A DNA stretch of 64,000 nt from Ixodes scapularis (taxonomy: Eukaryota > Arthropoda > Arachnida > Ixodida > Ixodidae): assembly GCF_016920785.2 (NCBI RefSeq), contig NW_024609884.1, positions 86,668,069 to 86,732,068 of the forward strand, given 5' to 3'. The notes beneath the pieces were generated by a model. That model was not told the DNA's origin. It saw nothing but the letters and a program-made list of their open reading frames with translations, and did not search any database. The translations under genes were made by a program, and so were the position numbers. Positions 9,291-20,512 of the stretch are shown here, in pieces (the first letter of the stretch is position 1; every line of letters starts with the position of its first letter).

Positions 9291-12107
9291 CCCGAAAAAA
9301 AAAAATCAGTCGAAGCGTCGACACGCAGGCGCAGAGAGCAGTCCGTGGCCACCCTTGGCTGAAATCATCACCGCCATCGCGGGCCAATGCAGCAATGCGG
9401 ACGTTGTCCGACCCGACAGGTTCTCGAGAACTTGAGCTGGTGACAGCGGGGAATGCTCGCTTCGAAGTCCGTCATGTGGTGGAATGCGGTCAGCCATCTT
9501 GCGTTGGCTCGGCTATAGCCACTATAGCTGCTATAGCTCGATGAACCGCACGGGAGCGCCGTTCGTTTATGTGCGGTTTCGCCTGGAGAAGTGTCGTTTG
9601 TATATTTCTGGACGACCGGGCAGTCGCCCAATAGGCTCCATGTTGAGTTTCATCTTTGTGACAAGGCGTTTCTTCGCTTCGGAGCTCCACCGAAACACGA
9701 TTGGTGTTGGAGCAGTGCTGCTCTGTAGCTTACGAACCTTTCATCACGGCTCAGCTCGCCCCTGATCTACAGTGGCATAAATGAGTGGGACTCCTTTCGC
9801 GTATTAATGGCAAACTAATCGTCATTGTTTGTGCTCCTGAAGGTAGCGGGGGGGGAAAGCGTTCTCAAATGTATACAGTTATCATCCTTACGAACGAATG
9901 TCGTCTAACATAGAATTTCGGTCGGTGTTCTCATCTATTTTCGGGTTCTTCGCAATCGGCAGTTACTCTTGAAGGAGGAAAGCTGCGAGGCAATCCACCA
10001 TTTTAAAAATAATATGCCTTTTGCAGAAATGTCGGTTCGAGGGTACCCTCTCTCTCTCTCTTCCCTCTGGCCGAACAGATAAGGAAGATGGTATCAACAG
10101 ATACTTGAATTCGGTATTCATTTCGGGGCCGAAGATAACCCACGATGCGGACAAAAGCCAAGTTAGGGAGACACGTATCCAGGTCCCAGTGTTCGACAGA
10201 ATACTCGATAACAGTATTTAAGTTACTAAATACCTGCTTCATAAAGTTTTTAAAATGCAATCAAGTTACTTTCACTGTAAAGTATCTTGAGTAGAGCACA
10301 AATACTGAGAAAAGTAATTTAATTACTTCTGAAGATACTTCCGTATTGCGTAATTTGTATCGACGTCAGTGACAAACACAATTATACAGTTGCGCAAATC
10401 TGATTTACCAGAATGGTTAATGGTTTATTAGCACGCAACATAAGCTGATTCTCGAACTTCTCGTCGGATTTCCGTCCTCGTTTGCGGAAAGACATCACCG
10501 CATAATTTCGGTTTACCCTGACGAAATGCAATACAATCGCCAAATGCAATACTGAACGCATTAGGTTCTTCATCTTCATTGCACTTCATCTTCATTGCAG
10601 TTAGAACGAAAAAATATACAGACAAGTTGTCTGGAATGCAAACGCTTTGAGGTAGCATTAAACAATTGTACATGCAGAGCTGAAGGTAAGAATACAAATT
10701 CAAACGTACCTTCAGGTGCTTCCTGATATTGGAATTTGAAGCTCTTCCAACGGAGGGCATCTTTGTTTTGTGGAGTTATAGCTTGCATTTCACTGCCTTT
10801 CTCGGACACACATTCAAAATAAGGTTTTAGATACGGCCACGGTAGGACAGAACCTTCGTCTTTTATCATGCTTGAGTGAGTGACAGTAGAGCAGAAGGGA
10901 AAGCATAGGAAGTGCTTCGCAGACAATGGATTGTCGAGAAGGTGGCTTTTATAATGTGAGAGTAGTTTTTTATGGTGTTCGCCGTGCTGATGCAGCCGCC
11001 TCGAGTCTCACGGTATTTCGTGTCAGCCAGCCGCCGGATGCGCCGCTAAGTCCAAGGCCTGATCGGATCGACTAACGATCGTTCAAGAAAGCCTCGCATG
11101 ACGCCTGTTGTCAGGCGAGAAGTCACCGTAGCTTATCGGAGCTAGCAACGGGCTTAGGTTGCTGCAAAGAATGTTCACGTTCCCTCGTGCCACGCCGATG
11201 CTACTTCATACCGAAAAACTCGAAAAATGGCGACCTGTCAAAAACGTATTTGAGATAATGAGTACAAGATACTTCAAAAAAATTATTAAAAATAAAGTAT
11301 CTCGAGTAGAGCATTCGAGATAGGCACAAGTCTGCGGTCACAGTGGCTCAATGGGCAAACAGGATGGAGCTGACGTTTTGGGCGTCGAACGTGACTGGAA
11401 CCGAGTCACGTGTCTAGGTAGCAGCCCAGATTTTTAACAAAGGTGCGCGAAAAATGGGGTTCGAGGATTCCCAGGATGAAACAGTGCATGCATTGGGAAG
11501 GAGAGGGAAGAATAGGGTGCCTTGGTCATGAAGGCACCCTAGGGAATAAGCGTCCTAGAACGGGGCGAAACGTCCCAGTAGGCACAACCTGGAACCGCTC
11601 CCTTCAGCGGTGACGCGCGCGCGTTTTCTCTCACGACGATAACCAGCGGTATGGACCTGAGTGTTCCATGTTTACAGGTGGTCCGGGATGACTCTGCATG
11701 CAATTTCTTTCGAGGGTTGCGTTCGCTTCTGTCGTCGAGAAGCCTCACCGAAGCGTGACTCCGGCACTCGGGTCCTCCGGCGTGGCCTACACATTTCCAT
11801 ATTGAAATGCGAAACTTTCGTCGGCGCGGGGCCGGATTTGCGGGCTGAGCCCAAGGAGTTCACGGCCGTTGCCCGAAAGCACAAACTATCACAAAAGCCT
11901 CCGATCGAAAAAAACACGGGCCTAAACGTGTAATGCAGAAAAAAAAAAAAAAAAAAAAAGTTCATTAATTTACGGGGATTTTCCAACTTCGATTTAAATC
12001 GGACCTTTCCAGAAACAAATGATCTGGAAAATAATTTTTAAATTTTTATTGAGATTTAGAGTCTGTCATTCGGTACTTGTAAACATCTGTTTGTGACTTA
12101 AATCCAA

Positions 12108-12139
<32 letters not shown>

Positions 12140-14290
12140 AGCAAAGCAAAGATCACAACAACAGTAAGTTGTCCATTTCTGAGGTGAACCCGAGTGTTGA
12201 GTTTACTTTTTCGCTTTGCCCTCGGTCACTTGAAGTGAAGGATGAAGCGGTTATTGCGGCCTCTCAAACCATCCCTTCCACCGGCAGATTGATTGCATCG
12301 ACAAGACCAGGTGGACAAGGCGCCTCGGCAATGTGTTTCTTCCACCGTGGCCTCGGCTTTGCACCTTACTGCGCCTCAGTGTTGTCGTTACTTCTCTCGA
12401 GCATTTCGCGTGGTTCAGGCTCATTTTGAGTGACCGGCTGCGGGCGTTGATGTTTTCTCGACTCCGCCGGTCCATTTCAGAATGAAAGGGACTGCGGCCC
12501 CCGCTGCTTCGCGCGAACGTTTGTGTGGCATGGGTTATCCCCAGACCACTAGCCCACAGTGACACTAGGGAATTGTAGTAGACCGTTTCCGCAGCCCGAT
12601 GAGCACCCGGATAGCGCTCCGTAATCCGCCGCAAGTCTTGAACTATGCAGACAAGGCTGGCGGCGCGCATGCGCAACTGCGGCGTTTTCTTAACGGCTAC
12701 CATAGCGGAGGAGGAAAACGGATCTACTCCAACTCCCTGCTGTCTGAGGTCTTCCTTGTACGTTCATACAAGAACGGTCTGTGGACATGTTCGAAGTCCA
12801 TGAGCCTGCTCCGAAGATGTGCCTGAGGCCCGCAGATGTCATCATGTCCTTCGGGTCATGGACGAGCAGTGGGACCATGGTGACAGCAAAAGAAAGTTTT
12901 CCCCAGGGGCCTTCACAGATCCAACGGAACAAGAATCATAGACGCCGTGAGGCACGCCGCGCAAGCTGTCCTCTCAAATTAGGCTTTTTTTTTTTTATTA
13001 TTATACTATTTAAAGATTGGATTCTTAAAAGAAATCCAAAGACGCCGTAATAACTAAAAAAAAAAAAAAGGAAACGTGCGAAACATTATGCACATTAAAA
13101 AAAAAAATCAAGAGTTATATTTTGGCACAGATGCGAACTAACATAACCACTGCGACCACTTAACCCTAGCCGCTACGTCACGGGAGAGCCTCCGCGTGGT
13201 ACGGCGCCAGCGAGTTTGTGCACCGGCGCACAAGCAGTCCCCGGAACACCGCTGCGACGACGTCGCGTGTACGAATCGACGTCATGATTGGTGCACGAGC
13301 CAGTACCGCTCCGAGCCCATTCCAAGCGGGCGATCGTGCCCCGCGTGTACGTAACCTCTCCGGGACCCTCGGATGCTGCCAGCCTAGAAATGCGCGGAGA
13401 AAGGAGGCAGCGAGAACGCGTCATCGGGTAATGAGTCGTGGCCATTTCTCAATTACAGTCCGACTTTAAAGGTTGAAATAACTCGACGGTGACTGGAAAC
13501 TTGAGACGGCAGTTTTCGGAGAAGTTGTAGTAATAGCAGCTGGAAGACAAGGCCCTGTTCTGACGTCATCGATTCCCCCGCCCCAAGTGACAAACATGTC
13601 GAAGCTTCACGAGACTCGCCGCCAAGCGCAACATGTGGCTGTTTCACGTTGCGAAGCAGCGCCGGCTATCCCAGCGGCACCCCAGAGATTTTCTAGGCTT
13701 GTGCTTTCTGCGGCTTGTGCTTTCTGCGGCTTTTTGCAAGCTCACCGTCTTGCCATCTTTATATAGCTTTCATTTGCATGGACGAATATCCTTTGGGCCG
13801 ACGCCTGGTGTTTTAAGAAGATCCACAACACGGCCACACCGTGGTACTGGCAGGTTTTAATAGGAGAGCAAGTACGCCGACCTGGCTTTTCGCACAGTTT
13901 ACTCGTCTTAACGGGCAATGAAAAAAAAAAAAAAGTCTCTTTATACGGCATTTTTTACTTTCCTGACGATATTTATAGTACTGTTACAAGAAAATACTTT
14001 AATCGTAGAGCTATCGTCCGACAGCTGGAAGCCCGAGCTCCTAGCTTTATCTTGGGCAGTTGCTCCTGCTGAGCGAGAGTTTGTCCAGCCTAGGTGCCTT
14101 TTTGGAGCAAAGAGCTCGCACATGTAGCTATAGTACCGGTATTGCAATTCGGGTTGATTTACTCGAGAAAGGCCCAAGAAGCAAATATTTAGACGAAGCA
14201 ACACTCCGTCCGAAAGAAAAGCACTATAGTGGAAAGTGCGCGAACACGTTATATGAGCAGACAATGGGCGTCACAAGGGGTTGGAGTCCC
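9290..14290. other. non-genic, repeat-bearing stretch
   Basis: No gene recognised. Two related fragments containing AGTATCT-CGAGTAGAGCA lie at about 10,211-10,335 and 11,250-11,325. A 10-bp inverted repeat (AGGGTGCCTT against AAGGCACCCT) is at about 11,514-11,541. A21 and A23 runs are at 11,939-11,959 and 12,110-12,132. A 16-bp tandem duplication (CTTGTGCTTTCTGCGG) lies at about 13,697-13,729. CpG-rich stretches at 12,250-12,700 and 13,170-13,620 are open in several frames but carry no motif. Confidence 0.5.
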
Positions 14291-14295
14291 ATAAG

Positions 14296-14341
<46 letters not shown>
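14296..14341. repeat. C46 homopolymer
   Basis: Forty-six consecutive C. It yields false polyproline and polyglycine frames. The true length in the organism is uncertain because such runs are hard to sequence and assemble. Confidence 0.85.
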
Positions 14342-14503
14342 TGGATACGCTATTGCCTGTCGGTGCAGGGGTGTACTCCGAGGGGTGTATCGTGTCGGGA
14401 GCTGGACTCCCTTTGGGACAGGAGGGGTATGAAGACAGGCAAGGAAGCGGGTATAATTCGGCGCAACGGCCACCCTACGTTTTCGCGGCTGAACGCGTTA
14501 TTA

Positions 14504-14624
14504 GGAAGTTTTAGCAGATCGTCCCAACTCCCATAATGATTCCCGATAACCATACGGTACCTGCGCAAAAGGTGCCTTGCGGAGTATCGGTGTATCGTTT
14601 ATCGAAACGATCTACTAAAACTCC
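14504..14624. mobile_element. short inverted-repeat element, about 120 bp
   Basis: The left end GGAAGTTTTAGCAGATCGT is mirrored at the right by the complement of GGGAGTTTTAGTAGATCGTT. A related end, reversed, is at about 16,804-16,826 (AACGATCTGTTAAAACTTCC). The shared interior motif GCGGAGTAT also occurs near 18,665. It is probably a small non-autonomous DNA element. Confidence 0.55.
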
Positions 14625-14629
14625 CCTCA

Positions 14630-15990
14630 AACGTGTGTTGATACGAGTTGCTCGAGCAACGTTTAAAATCTAATTTTTTTTTTTTTTTTTTTTTTAGAAA
14701 ACAGCGAGATTGTAGTATTTGTGACTCGCAGGTAGGCGTGGGCGAGTTGCGGCGAGGGGGCAGATGCCCCCCGCAAGGCCGTGGCCTCAGGTCTCAATTT
14801 CGACAGACGTCGGCATGTGGCTGGCGCGTGAGCAGCGCGGCTTCTCGCAAGCGCTTTCGGGAACAGCGATCGAGTAGGCGTCGAGGTTCCTCCAAGGCGA
14901 GGCCCACCAGACTAGAATGCGAATTTTGTGTTGACGAAGAGGACGCCGATTCGACTGGTGCGTGCCCCGGCGTCCATTAGAGCAGTCGGTCGTAAGGTGG
15001 AACGGAAAGCGGCCATTCCATAGACGGCTCAGCTGGCGCTACTGTCTGTGCGACTTCCGGGATGCAAGTTGAATCAACGAGTGTACTTTGGCGGTGCTCC
15101 TCTGCATTCCGATGGAAAAACGCGCGTGCATTTTCTCTCTTTGCCGGAAAATGACGTGGCTGACTTTTGTTATTTGGGTCGTATACCGATTAGTATGTAC
15201 ATTTATTATCAACGTAAAGGTGCAGTTATTTGCTTTACCTCTGTTCCGCAGTACGTGTGCAAAAACGAGCGACGATTTTAAGCAAACTAACAATCGAATG
15301 GAATGTGGGAGTGTGTTCGAGGTTCGCCAGCGTTCCGGTGACGCTTAATATCTTGCTAATATGCCAGTCCTGTCACATTTGTGAAAATGACCCCTTCGTG
15401 CATCCCTACGAGCAGTTAAAAACATTCAAAACGTAAGAATGAAGTACGTGGGCTATGAAAGGTGTCTCTTTCTATTATTTCCGAGGACAGGCGACTTTTA
15501 TTGAGCACCTGTTTTCTGGCTTCTCCTTATTTTCAAAGCTTTCGAGCTTGCGGGGTGATATTGTTTCGAATACAGAACGAGCATCTTCGCACATGTGCAC
15601 GAGCAGAGAAAATAAAGCTATAGTTATTTATTGTAAATCGGACTGTATTACTTAACCTTCACTTTATTTTGATCGCCTTCATACACAAGGAGTTATTGAT
15701 TCAGTGATATTGCGGATTTCTCGCTGTCTCTCGTTTGTTTTTTTTTTTTTCAGATGGCGTTCGTTTGTCACGTAAATTCCCCATGCAGTTCGCGCTAACA
15801 ATGTCCGACAGTGCACATAAATGCCCGTATGAAGCTCCTTCATCACTCTGTTTAATGTGCCATGACTTCGAAAAAAAATACTGTCACTAATATTTTCATT
15901 TACGTGGTTGAGAATGGTTCCTAGCTAATTACTACGTTATAATAACTCGTAATAGTTGCTCTTATAAATATAGCGCGCAGAAAAAATGCA
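14630..15990. other. non-genic stretch
   Basis: A T22 run at 14,674-14,695, then moderately GC-rich and later AT-rich sequence. No frame shows a recognisable domain. Confidence 0.5.
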
Positions 15991-15994
15991 CCAT

Positions 15995-16073
15995 GATCCA
16001 AAAACCCCCGAGACTGCAGGCAACAACAGACACACTCCGAAATTCGAGTGTGTGTGTCGTTACCTGCAATCTC

Positions 16074-16109
<36 letters not shown>

Positions 16110-16140
16110 CATGGTTAATGTACACCAGCTCGCTTGCGCC

Positions 16141-16182
<42 letters not shown>
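15995..16182. repeat. interspersed hairpin repeat, copy 3, with T32 and (TA)n
   Basis: CCCCCGAGACTGCAGG at about 16,005 is mirrored by CCTGCAATCTCG near 16,063-16,074. Then come a T32 run (16,075-16,106) and, reversed, the family opening (complement of GGCGCAAGCGAGCTGGTGTA, about 16,118-16,141). A (TA)n microsatellite occupies 16,142-16,181. It belongs with the copies at 1,476 and 2,092. Confidence 0.65.
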
Positions 16183-16184
<2 letters not shown>

Positions 16185-16189
<5 letters not shown>

Positions 16190-16936
16190 TTTTAATGCAC
16201 CTGCTTTTCTCTGAAGGAATGCATTATCGGAAGTCAGTTTTTGACTGTTTGGTGTCTGCTTCAAACAGCGCGCTAGCGCCACTAACTTCATGCGTACATT
16301 ATAATCAATGGCCCATGCTACCGCGGGTCCGTGAGAGAATTATGGGAAACCCGGTTTTCTGGCCACGCTTTGCACCTGACGTCGCCCCGTTAATGGCTCT
16401 CCGCCACCAGCAGAGAAGAGGAGGCGCGCCATGGAGCGAGTGCCACCAGTCCATCATCGGGTGACGGTGTCTCGGTCGACCCCTTCCGACTCCGCGTCGT
16501 GTGACGAATCCAGCCGTGCAAGTGGGCGCACGACTCCCCGCAGACTTCCGTGCGCGCGCACCGATTCTTTCCGCCGCATCGCGACTTCCGCCTCCCGGCA
16601 GATGTCTCAAGTGTGAAGGCCCCCGTTCCCCTTCTTTGGCGCCACTGATTTCGTTTCGGTGGCCAACCCTCGCAGTTTGCAAGTCATGTGGAGAAGTGGC
16701 ATGGCCCATTCATAATTTTATTTTTGCGCTCCGATAACTCCATCCGATAGCGATAAGATAAAGGCGGCGGCGGAATGTCGGCTATTCGTTATCGGTGTTA
16801 TCGGAACGATCTGTTAAAACTTCCTAATAATAATGATGCAATTAAAATGCGGGTCTAGTAATGCGGGTCTTTTTAGAGGCGAAGCTCCTTAGGGTCTAGC
16901 CTTGTCCGTCCGGCGTCCGTGCTCACATCGATCTTG
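16185..16936. other. non-genic stretch, partly CpG-rich
   Basis: Positions 16,290-16,620 are CpG-rich and open in several frames, with no recognised protein. Around 16,738-16,826 lies a partial copy of the short inverted-repeat element described at 14,504. Confidence 0.45.
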
Positions 16937-17000
16937 CTCGTGATTGTGCTCGTAAGCTCACGAGCTCACGAGCACGTGAGCACGTGCTCACGTTCTCGTG
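16937..17000. repeat. palindromic CACGTG / GAGCTC cluster
   Basis: Overlapping short palindromes: AGCTCACGAGCTCACGAGC, then CACGTGAGCACGTGCTCACG. They include two CACGTG boxes within about 20 bp. The cluster lies just beyond the terminator side of the tRNA gene. Confidence 0.6.
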
Positions 17001-17047
17001 TAGGGCAAAATAATAAATAAAAAAAAAAGATGAAAAAAAAATGTTTA

Positions 17048-17129
17048 CGCAGTCGACAGGATTCGAACCTGTGCGGGGAGACCCCAATTGATTTCTAATC
17101 CAACGCCTTAACCACTCGGCCACGACTGC
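17048..17129 (-). tRNA. tRNA-Ser (AGA), possibly a pseudogene
   Basis: On the minus strand an 82-nt class II tRNA can be folded: a perfect 7-bp acceptor stem (GCAGTCG with CGACTGC) and discriminator G; A box TGGCCGAGTGG; D loop with GGTTAA; a long variable arm (GGGGTCTCCCC); and T arm ACAGGTTCGAATCCTGT, which includes the B box. The anticodon loop TTAGAAA gives AGA. A run of nine T follows seven bases downstream, a good RNA polymerase III terminator. The anticodon stem is odd: TTGGA against TCAAT leaves T-T and G-A mismatches, and the alternative register needs an 8-base loop. It could be a diverging gene copy or the head of a tRNA-derived SINE. Confidence 0.82.
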
Positions 17130-17192
17130 GGGAGGAGTAGGAGGCTCTGAGATGTGGTAGTAACTCAAGAGCTGGGGTTTTTGTCATGGATG

Positions 17193-17341
17193 AAACGTTG
17201 CATGTAGCCGCTCAACGTCTATACAGGAGAAGGCGCTGCGGTCAAATGCGTATATAATCGCGCTAAACGTTGCATGCATTGGCTCAACGTTTATAGACGA
17301 GAGGGCGCTGCGGTCAAATGCTCAAATGCGTATATAACCAC
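17193..17341 (+). repeat. two direct repeats of 70-77 bp, each ending in a TATA-like motif
   Basis: Unit 1 (about 17,193-17,262) and unit 2 (about 17,265-17,341) both run from AAACGTTGCATG through CTCAACGT and GGCGCTGCGGTCAAATG to GCGTATATAA. A weaker relative of the central part occurs near 17,450-17,480. TATATAA sits at 17,251 and 17,331, so the second could be a promoter element, with a start expected near 17,360. No gene downstream supports this. Confidence 0.55.
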
Positions 17342-17579
17342 GTTCCATACCAGAGCCTCCGGCTCAGCAACACTTCCTTTCATTTCCTTGCTTTCAAAAC
17401 TCTGACTGTGACATTCTCTTTCTGACATGGATGAAAACTAGCGAAAGGCTCGGCATGCTGCGGCTCAGCGTCTACGCAGACAAGCACCACCAGAGCTTCT
17501 CCCCAATCAACATCATTCACCACGTGGAGATGCGGTTTTTTTTTTTTTTTTTTATTGGGGCCTGAATTGTTTGCAGGGC

Positions 17580-17690
17580 ACGAGTGGCGTGGCCAGAAAA
17601 GGGAGGGGGGGGGGGGGGGGCTTTATGGGGTTTCAATTCTCCCCCCCCCCCCCCCCTCCGAAAAAAAAATCCTGACTACGCTACTGCAAA
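17580..17690. mobile_element. small palindromic element with GCAGTGGCGTAGCCAG-type ends
   Basis: The left end AGTGGCGTGGCCAGAAAA and the complement of the right end (GCAGTAGCGTAGTCAGGA) are diverged inverted copies. They enclose a G16 run (17,605-17,620) and a C17 run (17,641-17,657), which are also complementary. Ends of the same kind occur at 6,200 and 24,643. Confidence 0.55.
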
Positions 17691-17890
17691 GCACGGCTCT
17701 GTGTGTAATGAGGTTGATGAATATGTCACTTTTTTCCCCCATCTTAAAATAAATGAGTGAAGTAGTGGAGTGAGAGGGGAAAAAGAGAGTTTTAATAGAT
17801 TGTTTCGATACCTCTAGGATTTTGTGAATATTCGAATTTTCGAATACATTCGCTTCAAGATGAAGGGCGATATTCGTATTCTTCGAAGTA

Positions 17891-18053
17891 TTGATCGCGG
17901 CGGGGTAGCCCCGTTGAGCGCGCTTCTCACTGAGCACCGCTGCACTGCGGGGAAGCAACACCTGCGGGAGCGAGCTCCGCGGGTGTTGCTTCTCCGCGGT
18001 GCATTGGTGCGCGGTGAGAAGCGCGCTCAACGGGGCTAACCCGCCGCGATCAA
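17891..18053. mobile_element. fold-back element, arms about 78 bp
   Basis: TTGATCGCGGCGG at the left is mirrored by CCGCCGCGATCAA at the right. The arms match almost throughout, including GCCCCGTTGAGCGCGCTTCT and GAAGCAACACC. Because of the palindrome both strands encode nearly the same peptide (…PLSALLT…), a signature of structure rather than of a gene. It sits inside ATTCGAAT-rich repeat sequence (17,820-17,890, similar to 18,590-18,640 and 37,345-37,400). Confidence 0.75.
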
Positions 18054-18059
18054 CACTAA

Positions 18060-18950
18060 ACCATACAAATAGTGCAGTCGCGCACGAGAAAAGCACAGTT
18101 TTATAGCGGGATGGTGCACGCGCGCGCCTCGTGTATTTAACATAGAAGCAGAAACTTTGTGGATGTTTATCTACATTGCAGTAAAAATTTCAAAATTAAA
18201 CTGTGGCTACTATGCAAGAGTATATCTTAGTCAGAGATGCCCTGACAACCTGCATTTATCATTAATGATTGTTTTTTATTCTTCTTCAAAGTCAAGATTG
18301 AAAAAAGGATATTTGCATGTAGCAAGGAGATTTATAGATCCCCTCGGTTAGGTATAGCTGGGCACCTTTGGGTTTAATTTTATGTCAAATGCATTCTTTA
18401 TTTCTGAGGCTGCAGTTCATAAATATAGTTAGATTAAGATTAACTTAGCTTAAATATAGACAAGTGGAAGGTTGGGAACAACTTTCATGAGTTTAGCTGT
18501 GTTTTTATTTAAGCATGGTGCAGTAATAAAAGGCTTAGAAAAACTATTCAATATTTAATTAAAAAATAATTGGCCTAAACCACTAGTTGCTTCGAATTCG
18601 CTTCAAACTCAAAATTCACTATTCGCACCTCTGATAACGATACGATGCATGTGTTAAGGCGCCTGCGGAGTATTGAGTCTCGTTATACCCAAAATTTTAT
18701 TTTTTTTTATTTTATTTTGCTTGTTATATTATTTTTAAACATCCTACTTTCTTGCTTAAAAAAAATTAAAACAAAATTTGGGCGATAAAATTGAGCCAAA
18801 ATAATTCGACTAAACTTCGCTGGCTGAAAACACTGCAAGTTCATATGAATATCAGCCATCTTCGAGAGGCTGTCACTCAGAACAGCAGTGCTTTCTATGT
18901 TTCTCCGATTAGATCTGCAACAGACAACACTAAAAAGCACTTTTGGATCT
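18060..18950. other. non-genic AT-rich stretch
   Basis: AT-rich sequence without a recognisable gene. The segment near 18,590-18,640 (TTCGAATTCGCTTCAAACTC) is a dispersed repeat related to 37,345-37,400. Confidence 0.5.
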
Positions 18951-18959
18951 ACCGAAGCA

Positions 18960-19640
18960 AGAACAAGTTTTAAGAAAGGTGGCACAAAAGCTAGCGGAGA
19001 ACGCCAGTGGAAGAACGTTTACCTCGGTGTGCTAAGCCTTACCACGGGAACAGCGACTGTTCTGATGCAATTGGCACTTCATTCACATGTGTTAGCATTT
19101 CGGAAAAGAAGCTCGAGTTCTTCAAAAACGTTTACAGGACATGTGGCTGTGGCTCTGCGAGTTCAATGATGTGTGACATTGACACGCTGATTATACTTCT
19201 AAGCAATGCGATCTGCCCCACTTGTCATTGTCCCTCCCTATCATCCCCCCTCAAACTACACTCAGGGAAGAGTGAGTGCCTAGACAAAGTTCTTTCTTTC
19301 TACGTTTACGTCGAAACGTGCTGCGTCAGATTGAAAAGTAAGTGCCATGCAATCCTACGACAGTGGAAGCTCGCACACGTTTTGCAGTCTGTCAACTTGA
19401 AAGCCGTCAACTTCTGTGCTTCAGTGTATTTCTCGGCCTGCTAACAGCAATGCACCACAAGATCTTCACTAGCAAGAAAGTTTATGCAACTGCCGCGAAA
19501 ACTGCCAGCCGAAACCTTGTGAAGGCTGAAATGCTGACGTGGGAGGAGCAGCTAACGTAACGGTGTTTGATGGCACATGGCGCAAGAGGGGCCATAAAAG
19601 TTACAGGATAGAGGGAGGGACGCTTTTAGTGACTCGGGAT
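18960..19640 (+). pseudogene. Mutator-like transposase remnant
   Basis: Two broken frames read together like the Mutator-like transposases common in arthropod genomes. There is a cysteine-bearing part with LIILLSNAICPTCHC (about 19,180-19,230), then AMHHKIFTSKKVYATAAKTA (about 19,447-19,506). After a frameshift comes VTVFDGTWRKRGHKSYRIE (about 19,557-19,613), which matches the conserved D-G-[ST]-W-x-x-R-G catalytic-region motif of that group. Stops and frameshifts show it is dead. The family call rests on remembered motifs. It lies just upstream of the first ADAM exon found and is unrelated to it. Confidence 0.55.
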
Positions 19641-20512
19641 GATTCCTGAACACCCTGTCTATGTTACGTCCCAATTCCATGTAATTCCAGCTGATTTTTC
19701 GAGAGCATGCATCTTTTGAACTTTCAAATGCATTTTCCTAGTTTGGCAACTTTGGGTCCTCTTCTCAGCTGGTCCACTCAGTTGTCGGTACTTAGAGTCT
19801 TCCCTTCGTAATGCATTTTTTATGTATCGTTTTGAGGATATGTAGAGTGCAGGTATCTGTTTGGAATTGCAATATCTAAATTATGTTTTTGCATAGCTTA
19901 ACTAACTTTTAAGGGCTTATAAAGTTAAGGCTTTATGACCTCTTTATTTTTGCTTTGGTGATTAGAAAATTTTACACAACTTTTGGCTAGTTATTAACAC
20001 ACTACACTTCATAAAAAGCAAAATGAGCTATTTCACCGTACATGTAAAAAATTAATGTGCGTAATGTGTGCTCAAAAAACCTTTTTCATGTAGTTGTTTC
20101 TGCCTCTGAACACAAAACTATGGAAGCTACATTAAAACCAATGATTGTTTTGAAAAGGGAAGACAAAACTTTATGAGTAGCTATTATTTTATAGCAAGTG
20201 TTGAAAAACAATGTGTCTCCGAGCCACACCTTGTTTCTTTTGTGTGTTCTAAGCATAGTTTTTGGTATATTTTTCTGTCTTCTAAGCATCTGGTGGAACA
20301 CTCAGGAAGTCTTTCGCAGTTGAAAATTAAAATAAATGAAGGAAGCATTTTTTGCTTCAAACCAATTTCAGTAATTTTGGTACCCGAGTTTTCTTAGCCA
20401 ATGATTTTGGTTAAAACTGAATGAGATCTAGTAGTACCGAATAACTTGTGTTGGTTGTTATTTTGGCCACATAAAGATGGCACCACTTAATGTTTAATTT
20501 TGTTCCTTTCAG
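19640..20512. other. AT-rich stretch upstream of the first ADAM exon found
   Basis: No gene recognised. It is probably part of the first intron of the ADAM gene. The polypyrimidine tract and AG of the acceptor lie at 20,501-20,512. Confidence 0.5.

Noticed and set aside
14060..14536. Proline-rich 158-codon frame
   Set aside because: The proline tract is only the C46 homopolymer.
16142..16181. CRISPR-like or satellite array
   Set aside because: Only a (TA)n microsatellite; no regular repeat-spacer arrangement exists in the window.
17623..18096. 157-codon minus-strand frame and matching plus-strand frame
   Set aside because: Both result from the fold-back element; the similarity of the two peptides comes from the palindrome.
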